Positions 1 to 14,367 of a stretch of 64,000 nt of DNA are shown in pieces. The position numbers and the translations under genes are program-made. The first letter of the stretch is position 1. Every line of letters starts with the position of its first letter. The notes under the pieces are model-generated. The model was not told the DNA's origin and ran no database searches. It saw only the letters and a list, made by a program, of their open reading frames with translations. This stretch comes from Ureaplasma sp. ES3154-GEN (GTDB lineage: Bacteria; Bacillota_I; Bacilli_A; Mycoplasmatales; Mycoplasmoidaceae): positions 1 to 64,000 of the forward strand of contig NZ_JAOXHM010000005.1 in NCBI RefSeq assembly GCF_025780075.1. The letters are read 5' to 3'.

Positions 1-3000
1 AAGTGTAAACTTAACCTTAACTTGGTTTCCGTTTCGTCCGCCATTAACATCCTCACTTGTAAAACTACTAATTGTCACCGGTTTTGTTGGTGTTGAAATA
101 ATTAGTTCAGGAGTATAAGTTATGTAATGTGAATTATCTAAAGTAACGTTTCTGCTTGTTGCTCAGTAAACACCTTTTAGTTTATATTTGCTATTACTCT
201 CTACCCCATTATTAGCGCTGAAACTAATCATATTTGTTGTTAATTGGTGCACATTGCTGTAAACAAAATTTGTTGTTTCGTGATCATTAGCATCTAGTTT
301 AACAAATTTTAATTTCACATATGTATTTGCTCATGAACCTATAATATTTGGAGCAGCATGAGCACCGGTGCTAAATCTCGCATTACCGATGAAATTATTT
401 ATAGCACTATTTCCTAATGATGCAGAATCAATTTGTAAAAAATTACCAAATTTGTTTTGTGTTGCATTTGAAATGTTAGAAACATGGAAAATATCATACT
501 TATTATCTCCCGTTTGGTTACCATATAAATATTCACCTACAAGTCGATGTGGTTTTCTTGTTAGTTTTATAGTTTCAATTGCATATTCCTGATTTAGATA
601 CATTAAACCATTACCATCACTTCGTTTATATGTTACTTCAATGTATTTCTGATTATTTGTATCTTTTCGCACAATTCCCATAATATTTTGAGCTTGTTCA
701 TTGCTTGAAATTTGTTTCATATAAACAGCAATTTGATCGGCATGATTAGGATCATTATCTTGTAGTGTTATTAAAACGTTATCTGGGTCATTAATATTGT
801 AACGAACTGTTAGGTAAGTGTTATTATTGTTAATAATGTGGTGATTTGAAACACTATGGAAGCTTGCGGTAATATGTGCAGGTAGCACAGTGAATTCAGA
901 TCCTACCCCATTAGCTATTTCCACATTCTGAGTTGTATTGTCCTTAGCTGGTTGGTCATATAATTCACCATCAAACCATACGAGTTTATCAAAAACATAT
1001 TCTTTGTTACCCGCAAAACTATTTGGACTTAATTCGAAACGAACGGTATTACCTGAACTTGGGACATCCCCTTGTTCAAACACAACTTTGTTGTTTGCGT
1101 TATTTTTTTCTCTATAAACCAATTTTAAGTGTTTATTGTTATATCTATTACCAGTTTTAGCAAGGGTAATTGTAACAGCTTGTTTAACACTTGGGTTAGC
1201 TTGTTTATCATAGTTAGGATATTGAACATTGATGTTAGTAATCCGTAAAGAGTCACTAGGGATTATTACATTTGTGTTGCTTGGTAAATTAACATTTAAA
1301 CCTGCAACTTCGTTAGTTTGTTTGCTTGTGCTTATACGGTTTAATGTGTATGTACTTCCCAAATCAAGATTAGTCATTGTGCCTGATAATTGGTTAGTTG
1401 TACTATTAAAGGTTAGCTCTACTGTATAGTCATGGTTCTCACCATTTTTTGTATAGTGTAATGAAACACGGTCGTTGTTTTTTAATGTATGGTGATCATT
1501 GTTAGTAACAGTTAAAACAATAGGTTGGTCATATTTGCTTGTTGTGCTATTGTAAACTGGTTGAACATTATTGTTAGAACGAGTAATACTGATTGGATCA
1601 GCATTAATTGTTATGTTTGCTTGGTTAGTTGCACTATTATGAAGTACAGTGGCATTAGTTACATTCCCCGTGTTAGTATCAACCACAAAACTATTGTTAT
1701 TTCCGTAGAAAATATTTACTAATTCATAAACACGGTTTGCTCTTGGGAATTTGGTATTTACAAAATTAAACGTGTGTGTTTGTGTTTGTAAATTAGGGTT
1801 TGTAATTTGGTTAGCATCACTAATAATGTATTTATAAGTTGTGCCTGTTGGCTCTTCTTTATATTTATAAACAACTTTTATGTATTTGTTATTCAATAAA
1901 CTACCTTGTTTTTGAATTCTAACAGCAACACTTGGTGTAGTTGTGTATCAGTTATATGTTGAATTTGTAACATTTACATTTGTAACTTTGTTATCAGCTG
2001 CGGGAATTATAAAGTTATTGTTACTATCATTTGGTATTGCAGCAAAAACAGGGTTTGCAAAATCAGCAGCTTTTTTATTTGTAGTTGTGATCGCTGCAAT
2101 TTTATATGTTGTCCCTAAATCTAAACCTGTTAAATTACCAGTAATTGTTTTTGTGCCATTATGTACAGAAACATTAAAGGTTGCTGTTTGCGGATCAGAA
2201 CCATCTTGCTTACTATAAGTGACACTAACTGTGTCGTTATTGCTTAATGAGTCATCAGAATCAGTTAATGTGTAACTTACGTTCGTCACATCAAATTTGT
2301 TTGATGTTTCATTGTATGTACTTGTTCCAGAACTATGACGGGTAAGAGTAATTGGGTTAGGAGCAATAACAATTGCTTGGTCAACTGTTGCTGGAGTAGC
2401 AACGAAGTGTGTATCATCTTCACCCACAGTATTATTAGTTGATCAGTAGAAACCTTTTAACTTATATTTGCGGTTGTTATGTAAATTTGTTGATGTGTTA
2501 AAACTTAAATTGTTTGCGCTTAGTTGTTTATTTTCACTATACACTACATCGTTTGATTCAGAACCATCGGTGTTTAAACGCACAAATTTTAATTTAGCGT
2601 GGATATTAGCATTCGCTCCAATGTTGTTTGTGAAAGCAACTGTTGTTGCAAAAGTTGGATTAACGCTTGCAGCCTGATTAGCCGGCACAGTGGCGCTATT
2701 AACTGCTAAATGGTTAGCAAATTTATCATCTCGGCTAACTGCAGCTGGTTTATCAAAGAAAACAAGCTTCTTAGCCTCATTGTCCTTATTAGTTGTTAAC
2801 ACATATGCGGGTTTTAGGTTAGCTGGTTTATTTACAAAACCAACTTCTGTAATTGCGTATTCTTTGTTTAACACTAAATTACTTAGATTGAAATCAAGCG
2901 TTTTAGTGCCGTTTGATGTACTTAAATTAGCTGTGTTGCTGGTAACTGGCGAATTTGCTGTTACATCACTGTATTTGTAAGTTAATTGGTTTACATCTGT

Positions 3001-6000
3001 TAATAAATTATCCGGATCAGATACACTATAACGAACCGTTAATGATGTTTGATTATTTGTTTGTAATGTGTTGTTTAGTGTACTTACATAAGTCAACACA
3101 ACTGGACGTGCAGCAACAGTAAATGTTCCTGGATTTTGTTCAGTAAATGAGTTTGGAACGGTCTGTGCGCTGCTAATTGCTGTATTATCATCAATTGTAT
3201 TTTCTGATCAAATAATCTTTTCTAATTTATAAATTTTATTTGTTTTTAGTTTATTTGAATCATTTGATGCTGATGTGTTTGCAGCCAATGTAAATGTTAA
3301 TGGGTTTGCCCCAACAACCTGTTCATTTGAAACGATTTTTTGCTGATCAGCTTCGTTTACATAAACAAGTCTTACTTTTTTATTATTGTAGAAAGTTCCT
3401 AGTGTTGTGAAATTAACCGTTACAGTTTGGTCTGTATAAACTGGTAAATCAGGATTTGCGACAGATATACTTGTTGCTGTAATTGTGTCGCGTGGAGTTT
3501 CGATGTTTGTTTTTGAACTTGCTGCAAAATTTAAAACAGGTGTAGTTAATTCTGCATTCGCTTTTTCTTTTGAAATACCAGTGAAATTATACGTTGTGCC
3601 TTGTTCTAATCCAACTAATTCACCACTTAGAACCCCGTCGTTATAAGTCAATTGAGCCGTTAATGTTTCACTTGAACCAGCTTTTTGATAACTTAAAGTT
3701 ACTGTTTGGTTGTTAACTAATGTATTGTCTGTGTTATTTGTCACATCAAACATTACCGCTTGTCTATAAGTACCATTATTATAAACAGGTGCAGGTGTGT
3801 CTTTTTGAGTTAATGTAATATTGTGGGCAGCGATATTAATATCTGCTCGTACACCAGCTTGTTTATCCATTAGAATTCCATTGGTAATTGCGCCAGTATT
3901 CTCATCCACATTAAAATCTGCATTATCACCATAATAAGCATCAACTAGTTCATATGTTCTGTTTCCAACTGTAAATTTATTCGCAGGGAAATTAAAGGTT
4001 AGAGATAGATTTTCCTGGTTAATTTGTGTTAATTGTGTCGCGTCACTAGTGATGTATTTATATTGCCCATCTGTATATGGTGTATCTTTGTATTTGTATA
4101 CAAGTTTGACATATTTATTGTCAAGCGTGTTGCCTTGTTTTTTCAGAGTTGCTGTTACCGTTAAACTTGCATTAGTGTTTGAATCAAAGTTTGCGCTTTG
4201 GACATTTACAGCTGTTAATTTATTAATAGGGCTAGGTATTACAAAAGGATTTTCAGGAACATCTGCAAATACAGGAGCTGCAAAGTTTGGTGCGTATGAG
4301 TCTTTAGCAACTGGAGTAATATCCGTTACTTTATATGTTGCCCCTAAATCTAAGCCAGTTAAGTTTAATGTTATTGTTTTTGTACCGTCTGAATTAACTG
4401 ACACAGAAGCGCTCAGCGTTTGGTTATCAGTAGTTCCTTCTTTAACATAACTAACAGTTACTTGGTCACCATTATTTAAACTATTGTCCGGATCAGTTAA
4501 TGTATAAACAACATTATTAATGTCGTATTTGTTCGTTTGTTCATTATACGTTTTTGTGCCATCACTACTACGTACAGTAACAATCGGAGTTGGTTTTGTA
4601 GTAAATGTTTTATCAACTTCTGCTAAACCATCTGCAATACTTAAGTTAACACGTTCACCTTCAGCAGCATCAGCTGTTGGTGCATAATAAGCCGATGTTA
4701 AAGTATATTTACGGTTTGCGTGTAAATCAGCTAAAGTACTTGTAATTTCTTCTGTTCCTTTTTGGTCATTTAATTGAACAGGCGTAGTTTTAATTTGAGC
4801 ACCTGCATTGTCCGTATAAACAAGAGTTAAGAATTTATTTTTTAGACCAGAACCATTTTTAACAACACTAAGATTTAATTCAACACTACTAGCGTTAGTT
4901 GCTCGATTGCTATCTAGATTAGCAACTGATAATCCGCTTAAATTACTTGTTAAAGTTTCTTGTTCGTCTTTTTTCTTTTGTTCCTCTTTTAAAGCATTAA
5001 TTTGTTCAGTTAATTCGTCCTTCACAGATTGTGGAACATTATTCGCGTTTGCAATTGCTGCTTCTGCTTGATTGATTGCTTCTTCTAAATCATCAGCAGA
5101 TGAATTTGTATCATTAGCAAGCGTCTGCGCAGCATTAACGTTAGTAACAGCTGCACGTAATTGTTCTAATGCACTCTTATCACTTGCTAATTTTTCCTTA
5201 ATTGCTATCGCTTCGGGTGAGTTGTTATCCGCAAGATTATTGTTTGCATTATCAATCGCAGCAATTTGTTGATTAATTTCATCAATAGTTGCAACTGGAT
5301 TCGTTTTACCAATTAAAGCAACAGCTTTTTTATCTTCAATATGACCTTGGGTAACTTTTAATAAATCATCCTTCTTTTTATTCAAAATGTTACTCAATGA
5401 TTGTGGAGAATCATTTAGATGCTTAGTTAAACCATTATCTGTTTCTTTGTTAATTTCGGCAATTGCAGCTTCTAATTCATCTTTAGATGTATTTGGATCA
5501 ATGATTTTTGCTTTCAAAGTGTTGTATTTATCATTAAACGCTTTTAAGCCTCTTAAATCATCAATCATCCCTGTTAATAATGGTTTAGTTGAATCACCTA
5601 AACCATTCTGATTAACATTGTTTTCTAAATTATTCTTAGCATCTTCTAATGCAGTAATATGGTTAGAAAGATCTGTGTTATTGTCTAGATTATCTTCTGT
5701 TAATGTGTTAACAAAGTTTCTTGCGTTTTCAAGAGCTTGTTTTGCTCGAATAACATTTTCAAGAGCCTGCTCGTTTTTTACAATCGCATCCTTAACAACT
5801 GGTGGTAAATCAATGCCATTATTTTTAGCATTAACTAACGCATTTTTTGCACTTGTTAGTGCGTCTGCTGTTGAATTAGCATCATTTGCAATTGTAACCG
5901 CATTTGCAAGCGCTTCTGCGGCTTCTTTGTATTGACGCAATTGTTTTTGATCTTCTAATAATTTTTCTTTGACACTGCTTAGCAACGGATTACTATTATT

Positions 6001-9000
6001 TGAATTAGCTTGTAAATTAGAAATTAATTGAGCCACTTTTTCTAGTTCTTGTTCAATTACATTCACAGGTTGTAAATTAGTTTGAGTAATAACATCCTGA
6101 GCATGTTTATGACCAACTGAACTGTCTTTTAATAAATCTAAAACATCCCGTTTAGCTTCAAGATCTCTAACTAGGTGTGAAGGAACTAATAACGGATTTT
6201 TTAAAGCGTTTAAATTATCTGTCAAGGCAGTAATTGCTGCTTGTGCATCTTGAAGTTTTTGATCTGTTGGTTCTGTTTCAAATGCTTGTGTTTTAGTTAA
6301 TGCATCCTCATATTTACCATTTGCTTCTTCAAGTTTAGTTAATTTTGTTAGTAAATCTTCTAGATCTTGGCGTGTTTCAGCACCAACGTCATCTTGTTCT
6401 AAAGCGGCTTTTGCAGCAGTGACTTTGTTCTTCGCATCTACAATCTGTTGTTTTGTTGGAATTTGATCATTTGCTCATAGAGCTTTAGTATCAGCAATTG
6501 TTTCTTTACCAGTTTTAACTTTTTCTAAATAATCAATTTTTGTTTTTCAAGCATCTAGATCCTTTTGTAAAAGAACATTAGCATTGTTATCTTTTTCATA
6601 CTCTGCTTTTAAAGGATTTAGTTTTTCCAATAAATCATCTGCTGTTTTAGTTGGGTTTTTAGCAATCGCTTTCGCATCTTCATAAAGTTCATGTAGTTTG
6701 TTAATAGCATCAAGTTTTCTTTCATCTTCTTTTAATGCATTTAATAATGTTGTTTTTAAAACTTCATCCTGAATTGAATCGATGGCTTGGATTCGTTCAC
6801 GTACGCGTGCTAAAAGATCAGCAGCCTGCGCAGTATCAGTTGGATCTGCTAAATACGTTTTAGCCTCATTATGGGTTACTTTTGCAAGTTGTAATGCATC
6901 CAATTGGTCTTTTAATGTTTCTAGACGCTCGCTAACTGTTTCTGGTACATTGGTATTAACAACTGTTGGAATTGTATTTGCATATGCATTTATTTTATTT
7001 GTGCTTTGATCCGGATTAGCATCTAGATCATTTAATGCTTCTATAGCCTCTTTGAATTTTGTATTTGATGTTTCAAGGGCTTCAAGTTGTTTTTTCGTTT
7101 TATTAAGAGCAGTTAATGTTGGTTCTTTATAAGGATTATCATTATCAACTGAATTAATAGCTGCTTGAACTTTTGTTTTTTCTGATGTAAATGGATTATC
7201 GGCAGTTGTAGTTAATGGGGTGTTGGCGATAACTGTTTGGGCCGCTTCATCAACAGCTTTTGCACTTGCAATATTTTTTAACTGTGCAAGTTTATTTGTA
7301 AATTCATTTCTTACTGGTTCTGATAATTGGTTACTGTTTGTTGTGAGTGCATTTTCAAAAGCATTAAGCTTGTCATTTAAAATAGCTGCTGATGTATTTG
7401 CATCTTCAGTACTTGTTACTGTTTCATCAAATTTATCAACTACTGTTTGCAATGCTTTTAATTTCTCTTTATCAGCATTTAATTGTTCTTTAATAACGCT
7501 TGTTAATTCAAGGTTATTTGCTGCATCTAGTGTAGGGATTAATGCGTCAATTGCAGCAATACGTTCAGCAACCTGGCCGCTTGTTGCGTGAGGTGTTTTG
7601 TTAATCACATTATTTGATTTAATGTGTTCTTCTTTTGCATCGCGAACCGTTGTTCAATCATTTTTTATTTTGTTTAAGTTAGCTAAATCAGCTTCATTAA
7701 CATCAGCTTCTTGTGCATCGATTATTGATGCAGCAAGTTTAGTAATTGCATCATTTGTATTTGCTAAGTCACTTGTTAAGGCAGTATTATCAGTTTTATT
7801 ATCAGGCAAATTTTTGACAGTGTTTAAATTATCATCACGAACTTTCAAGACATTAGCAATAGCTTGTAGTTTAGGGCGTAAAACTGTCAATTGTTCCTTG
7901 ATTGGTTGACCAATTAATGGATCGTTTAACAATGCTTCAACTGCCGGAGTGCTATTAGCAGCAGGTTTGCCGATTTGTTCATCAACCTTACTGATTGCTT
8001 CTACTAAATTGTCATATGTTGGTAACGGATTAGGAGCTAATAAATTGTTTGCATCTTCACTAACTTTTTTAGCAGCAACAACTTTAGCAACTTTGTCTTT
8101 AAAATTAGTTAGACCATTTATAATTTTCGGATCTAAATCATTTGCAGCTGCAATCGCGTTAGCAAATGTACCATTTAAACCTTCAGTTACTGTCGAGTTG
8201 TCAGCAATGTTATTTGCTGATACAACAGCACTATTCATTTTGTCTAATAAATCTTTATAAGTTGTTAGTTTTGTTCGATCTTGATCAAGTTTTGTTTTGA
8301 TAGCATCTGTGTGGTTATCATTAGCAATGCTATCTAAAACCGGTTGTAGAGTATCTAATCACTCATTAACTTTTGTTACAGATGAATTAAGAGTCGGATC
8401 TTGTTGCAAGATAGTAACTGCTTGCTTGTGTTTTTCATAAGCGTCTCGTAAACGTCTTAATACTTCAACTTCTTCTTTTAATTTAGCTAATACTGGTTCA
8501 CTTACGCCAGCATCACGAGCGTCTGCAAATTTATCCAATAAACCGTCAATTACTTGGTTTTTATTGTCTAATGAAACATTTTCACCTTGAACTGTTGCAC
8601 GTGCATTTTCAATTTCAGTATATAAAGTTTTAAGACCTTGTAATTTAGTAATTGTTGTTTGTAACTTGCTAGTAAATGCTGTTTTTAGCTCTTCATCCAG
8701 AGCGATACCATCGTTTGTCGAAACTGTTTCTTTGGCAGGGTTTAAAATAGCTAATTGCGCATCAATTTGCTCGTTTGTAATTAATGGGTTTGTGTTATCT
8801 GCTAAAACATTTGCATTTTTATTTTTAGTTTTTGCTATCTTGATTTCATCAAGACCTGCTTTTTTCTTGTCTCAAACCGCTTTAGTCAAATTAGTTAAAG
8901 CTTTGGAATTATCATCAGCAAAATTTGCAACTATCGCTTCATTTAATGCCTGAATCAAAGGAGTTAATTCGCTTGCATCCTGACTATCGTCTAACGCACT

Positions 9001-12000
9001 AGTTTGTGCAGCATTGTATTTCGCTCACAAGTCATTAAAAGCTGTTAGCTTTGTTTTTAAGTCATTTAAATTATTCTTAACTTGCGTTCTTTCATTTGGC
9101 AAAATTTTCTTGATTTCATGAATCTTATTTAATGCCTCATCAACCTTGTTGATTTCTCGAGTAATATCACGATTAGAAGCAATATTAGGGTTATTTTGTT
9201 CCAGTACTGCTTTCGCTTTTTTATAAACACGTTGTGCTTCAACTAATAAATTTAATTCAACCGTTTCTTTATCTAATGAATCGATAACTGGGCTTGGAAC
9301 ACCCAAATCATCAGCCGTTTTAATTAAAGTTTCCAGATTATCAACTGCAGTACCTTTTTCATCAAGGGTTTTAGTTTTATCTGCTACAATTTCTTTCACA
9401 TTTACTAGTGTAGCTTCGATTTCCTTAAGTTTTTCTAAACGTGCCAGTGTTTGTGTTAATTTTTCTTTAGTCGGTTCCCCCAAAATAGAAGAGTTTAAAT
9501 TAGTAATTTGTTGATTAACTTTTCCAATCTCAGTTTCTAATTCCGCAACTGTCGCTCGTGGATCAATCTTGGCAAGAACCTCATTAGCTTGCTCATCAAC
9601 AGATTTAGCTGTTTTAATTTTTTCTAATTCTTCTTTTTTGTTGTTTAACGCTTCTTTTAAAGTATCTGGTAAAGTTGTGCCAGCTAATAATGAAGTTGCT
9701 AGAGTATCAATTTTAGTTTGCAATTCATCGCTTGTTGAAGTTGGCGAATTAGCTACTGTTTGAGCTGTTTTTAAATTATCTAAGATTGTTTTTAATTTAG
9801 CTAGTTGATCCTTATCAGTAGTTAATTTATTACGAATATCATCATTCTTAATATCTGCATCTAATAGAGCAATTGTCGGATCAACTTCATCAAATAACGG
9901 ATCAAAATGATCAACTACCCGAGTGATAGTTTGTGGATTTTCAAGTTTCGCTGATGTATCTGTAATTAAATTAGTAATTCTCTTATGAAGATCATAAGCA
10001 TTATTTAAGTCTTTTAGCTCATCACGCGCTAGAACGAGTTTGTTAATAACCAGTTCAGTAATACCTGCATCACGAGCAGCGTCTATTTTTGAGGTTAACG
10101 CTTCAATTAACGCAGTATTTCCCGCCTTATCAGTAGTACCATTACGAATACTATTTTCTGCTGTGTTTCGCGCGTCAACAGCTTGTTTTAAAGCATCAAC
10201 TTTCGGAAGTAAACCATTAATTTTTTCCAATTGATTTAAACCAACAGAGTTGTTTGCTAATGCTGTTTGCTGTGCTTCTAAATCTGATTTAATAGTCCCT
10301 AAATCAGCTGCAGTTGCAACATTTGGTTCATTTAAACCAATTGCGTTTTCTGCAGTTTCAGTTTTTTGTTTTGCTGTATAAACCTTAGTTAATTCATCAT
10401 GTTTATTTGTTCAGTCTCTACGCTCTTCATCGGTTAACGTATCATCATTTGTATACGCTGCAACAAATGGATCAATTTTTTCTTTTAAAGATTCAGCTGT
10501 TGAATTTGCTTGTATAGCTACTTTTTTAGCAGCATCATATAACGATGAAATATTTGTGATTTTTTCAATCTTTTCTTTATCAGCAAGAAGTTTTGCTTTT
10601 AATTCAGTTGCTGTTGGATTGACCAAATCTGCTAAGCCATCAATTTCTGCTATTGCAGCATCAATTTCTGCTATTTTTGCAAGGAAAGTTGATTTTGACG
10701 GACGAGGATTGCTTGTTAATAATGGATTAACTGTATTGTGCACCTTACGTGCATTATCTAGTGCATCAAATGCGTTAGTTAAATTATCTAAATTATCTTT
10801 TTGAACTTGATATTGTCCAAATGATAAATTAAGTTTCAGTTTATTTAACACATCTTTTGCATCACTTAAGGCGTTGTTTAATTCTGTTATCTTCTCTAAT
10901 ATGTCAGCATCTGATTTAACCGGATCAGTTCCTTCATCTGGACGCGTTCCACTAGTTACTGCTTCTTTTGCGGCAGTAACTTTATCATTAATTTGTTTTA
11001 ATGATTCAAGAAGTTGTTTTGTTTTATCTAAAATCGCTTTGTTTTCTAAACCAACATTATCACTATTTAATGTTGTTTTTGCATTATCAATTTTAGTAAT
11101 TTCTGCTGTTAGTACATCATTTGTAGGAATAGGAACTGTTGTAGCAACAACTAAAGCTGCTTCATTGATTGTCTTTGCAGATTTAACAGTTTCTAAGTAA
11201 TTTTTCAGTGTATTATAATGTTGTTTCACATTATCGGGAATATGTGTTCCAGCAGCTATTTTTTCAGTTAAAGTATTAATCGCCTCTTGCAAAGTTTCAG
11301 CTTTGCTAATCGGGTCATTTGCTAATGCTAACCCCGCTTGATAGCTATCATAAATAGCCTCATATTCAGCAAGTTTAGCTAGATCAGCACGCAATTGTTC
11401 TTTAACTGTATCGTTAATACTATCAGTATCTAGTTTAGCAAGAGATGTTGTTAATTCATCTTTATATGTATTAATTTCATTTTTTGATAAAACGGGATTT
11501 ACATTTTCAAAATTTCGATTAAAATTATGATCAACTTTTTGCGCTTCTTTTAAGTTTTCGAAACGTTGTAAATTTATTTTTCAAGCATTAACAACATCTT
11601 CGTTAATTCCAGTTGCTTCAGCTGCAGTTATAGCGTTATTAAACGCAATAATATTTGCACTATCCTTGTCTTGTTTTGCCTCAAAACTTGAACCTTTGGG
11701 AATATTAGTGTTCAGCAAACCATTTTTTGCAACAGCAAGTGCGTCGTTCGTTTTCTTGTAAGCTTTAGTTTTATCAGTTGTTGAAACCAATTTATTTACT
11801 AATCAATCCTTTAACTCTGGATCTAAATCTAAATCTTCACTTGCACGTACTGTAGTTGTGTGTTGCTCCATATCTGTAATTGATGGAGGAACAACTGTCT
11901 CTTCAGTCACAAATGGGTTGTGTTGAACAATAATATTTGCTCCTGTTTTTTCTACATCCCGTGCATCACTTGCGATTTTTAACGCTTCTTTACGTTTGTT

Positions 12001-14094
12001 TCATTGGGCTATAACGTCTTGTGGTAAGTTACTTGTTTGGTTGGTAATTGCTGTAGCTAATGAATTAATTAATTGATCAGTATTTTCTTTATTAAATTCA
12101 TCTACCTGAATGCTTGCCTTCGCTGTATTATATTGATTTCAGAAATCAACAAGTTGATTTAATTGTGCCGCATCAGCCATTAATTTTTTTAATGAATCGG
12201 CCTGGTCTGGATTATCTTTGATTGCCTCGACAGCATTATTAACCTTGTCTAATAAATTATTTAAAACATCAAAAGGACTAATTGAATTATTGATTGCTTT
12301 TTGTGCATCATTATGCAATTGTTCAAGATCAACAAGAGAATTTAAAATCGCTAGACGTTTATCTAATGCTGTTTTGACATCTTCTGTGATTGCTAGTTTT
12401 TTAGCTGCATTAATTGCAGAAATATATTGTTCAATTTGAGCAAGTTTTTCCGTCTTAGTCAATGTTTTGTCTTGAACAACTGGTAGTAATTGATGGTAAA
12501 TGTTATCAGCATTAGCTAGTGCTGATAATTCGTTAATTGTTTCTTCTAATACACTAACATTCGAAGAACCAACATCTTGATTAGACAATAATTCTTTTGC
12601 TTTTTCTACTAATTGTTTTTGGTTTAAAAGATCATTTGCAGAGGCAAGAGGTTCATAAGCTTGAGCTGATATTTGAGCTAATTCATTCGCCTTTTTCGCT
12701 TTAACAACATTGTTAAATGTCTCAATTAAATCAGCATATTTCTTTTCAGTTAAAGCATCAAATTTATTTGCTAAATCATTAACTTCAGTTGCATAATCAT
12801 CAGTTAATGTTTCTAAATTTGTACTTAATGATGTAGGATCATCAGCTAATAAAAGAGCGTTTTTATATAATTCTTGAATTTTTTGAGCTTGATGAATTAA
12901 AGATAACTGATCAACTAAATCTTGTTTTCCCACTGTTTCATTTGTTAATTTTTCAACATATTGATCAGCAAGATTTACAATTGCCACTGACGCTTCCTTG
13001 TCTAATGGATTATCAATAATAGACTTTTTCGCACGCTCCACAATGTCATTGACAGGTGATACTAATTTATCTAATAATGCTTGTTTTAAAACTGGATTAT
13101 TGTTTTCAGCAGTTTCAGCAAACGCTTTATCTAATAATGTTTTTGCTTGTTTTGGATCATTATTTGTGTTTGCATCTAATACACTTTGCAGATTATCTAA
13201 ACGCTTAATATAATCTTGTTTACGGAATTTATTTTCTTCCGTTTCAATTGCCGTTCGTGCGGCATTGATTAATTCCTGCAACTCTGTATTTGGTTTCTTA
13301 TTGATAAAACCTTCTTCTGCTGCTTTAACCTTCTTATAAGCATCACTAATTTCAGGATACAACATTTCCTTCATTTTGTCTAAACGCTTATATAAGTTAC
13401 TATCTGGATCGTTTAAATCATTCACCGCTGTATAAGCATCTTTTAGTGTTTTAACTAACGCAGGATCTTTTGGATCTTTTTTGTATCCTTGCTCAACTGC
13501 CTCCACTAATTTTAATGCGTCATTGTACGCTTTAACATCTTCAAGAATATCGTTTAAATATTTCTTAGCAGCAGTGTACTTTTCATCACTCAATTCATCA
13601 ACTAAATCTTGTGCAAGATCAATTTTGTTCTTTAATGTTTTTGACGAAGCGCGATCGTTTTTTGTGTATTTTAATGCGGCCATAACTGCATCACGGGCAG
13701 CTAAATAATCACGGTTATCATCAATGATTTTCTGAAGAATATCGTTTTGATCAACTTTCATTTGTGATAACGGTAAATCAGCAACACTTTTAATTGCATC
13801 TGTTAATTGTTGATCAAAAACTTTTGGATTAATATTACCTTCATCAGATGTGATTTGAGCAATTAAAACATTTTTTAATGATTCAAATTCATTTAATTCT
13901 GTTTTTAGTTGGTCTAAATTTCCTTGATTATTGCTAATTTGATCTTTTAATTCAGCAATTTTCGCCATTACCTCTGGTAATGTTCAAAAATGTTTTCCTG
14001 TGTTTGTTTTACATTGAGTTACTGCAATAGTAGCCGTGATTGCGGCCGCACTAGCAAGTAACCCAGTAATAACAAGACCCTTTTTCTTTTTCAT
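1..14094 (-). CDS. Giant repetitive surface protein, 3' end beyond the window
   Basis: A single reading frame, with TGA as Trp, runs from the ATG at 14094 to the left edge without TAA or TAG: at least 4,698 residues, C-terminus unseen. Residues 1-28 are a Lys-rich start, a hydrophobic stretch and Cys28 in the context A-V-T-Q-C. This is a loose lipobox, since Gln at -1 is unusual, so a lipid anchor or an uncleaved membrane anchor are both possible. Residues about 40-3045 are helical repeats of about 70 residues that recur as variants of 'ANDxxSTADxLxxxI...PxxVKxxL' and 'PTxxELxxEIxKVDxxI'. From about 3050 onward come two alternating beta-domain types, one with 'LTDPDNSLxNxDxVTVSY...LTGLDLGTTYKV', the other with 'NKYVKLVYKYK...NRTYELVxxYYG'; they resemble the DUF1410-type repeats of Ureaplasma surface proteins. 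A weak AAAGAA ribosome site lies 9 bases before the ATG. Adhesin or variable antigen is inferred from form only. Confidence 0.85.
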
Positions 14095-14156
14095 CGTTTA
14101 ATTCTTTCAGATAAATGATATTATCATTAAATTTATATATTTTTAATTTTGTATTC

Positions 14157-14174
14157 TATATATATATATATATA
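14157..14174. repeat. (TA)9 dinucleotide tract upstream of the giant surface gene
   Basis: Nine uninterrupted TA units lie 62 bases before the start codon of the giant surface gene and touch the best -10 candidate. Such tracts can change length by slippage during replication. The position suits promoter or leader variation, but no variation can be seen from a single sequence. Confidence 0.8.
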
Positions 14175-14179
14175 TTATA
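14174..14179 (-). promoter_or_regulatory. Candidate -10 box of the giant surface gene
   Basis: TATAAT on the minus strand, 80 bases before the start codon at 14094 and directly next to the TA tract. No good -35 box is visible at the right distance. AT-rich DNA gives chance matches, so this is only a candidate. Confidence 0.4.
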
Positions 14180-14367
14180 TTGCGACTTTGATAAGTCATT
14201 AAACATTATATAAATATTTATAAAAAATAAATTACTTTATTATAACATTAAAAAATAAAGGCAACTATTATTATATTGGTTTTTCACTATTTTGCTGAAT
14301 TTTATCGGGTTCAAAAAATTTTAACTTTATACATAAATAGTGTAAAGTTAAAATCATATTTTTCCTT

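Noticed and set aside
3000-12000. Possible CRISPR or DNA-level tandem repeat array
   Set aside because: The repetition is at protein level, in frame, imperfect and without spacers; it reflects domain repeats.
4049-12439. Many plus-strand open frames of 60-130 codons opposite the giant surface gene
   Set aside because: They lie antisense to a continuous coding frame, have the Leu/Ser/Ala-rich composition of reversed Asp/Asn/Thr/Leu codons, and lack ribosome sites. They are shadows.
1-14094. A cluster of separate genes or pseudogenes on the minus strand
   Set aside because: All the pieces are in the same frame and the only breaks are TGA codons, so this is a single gene under code 4.
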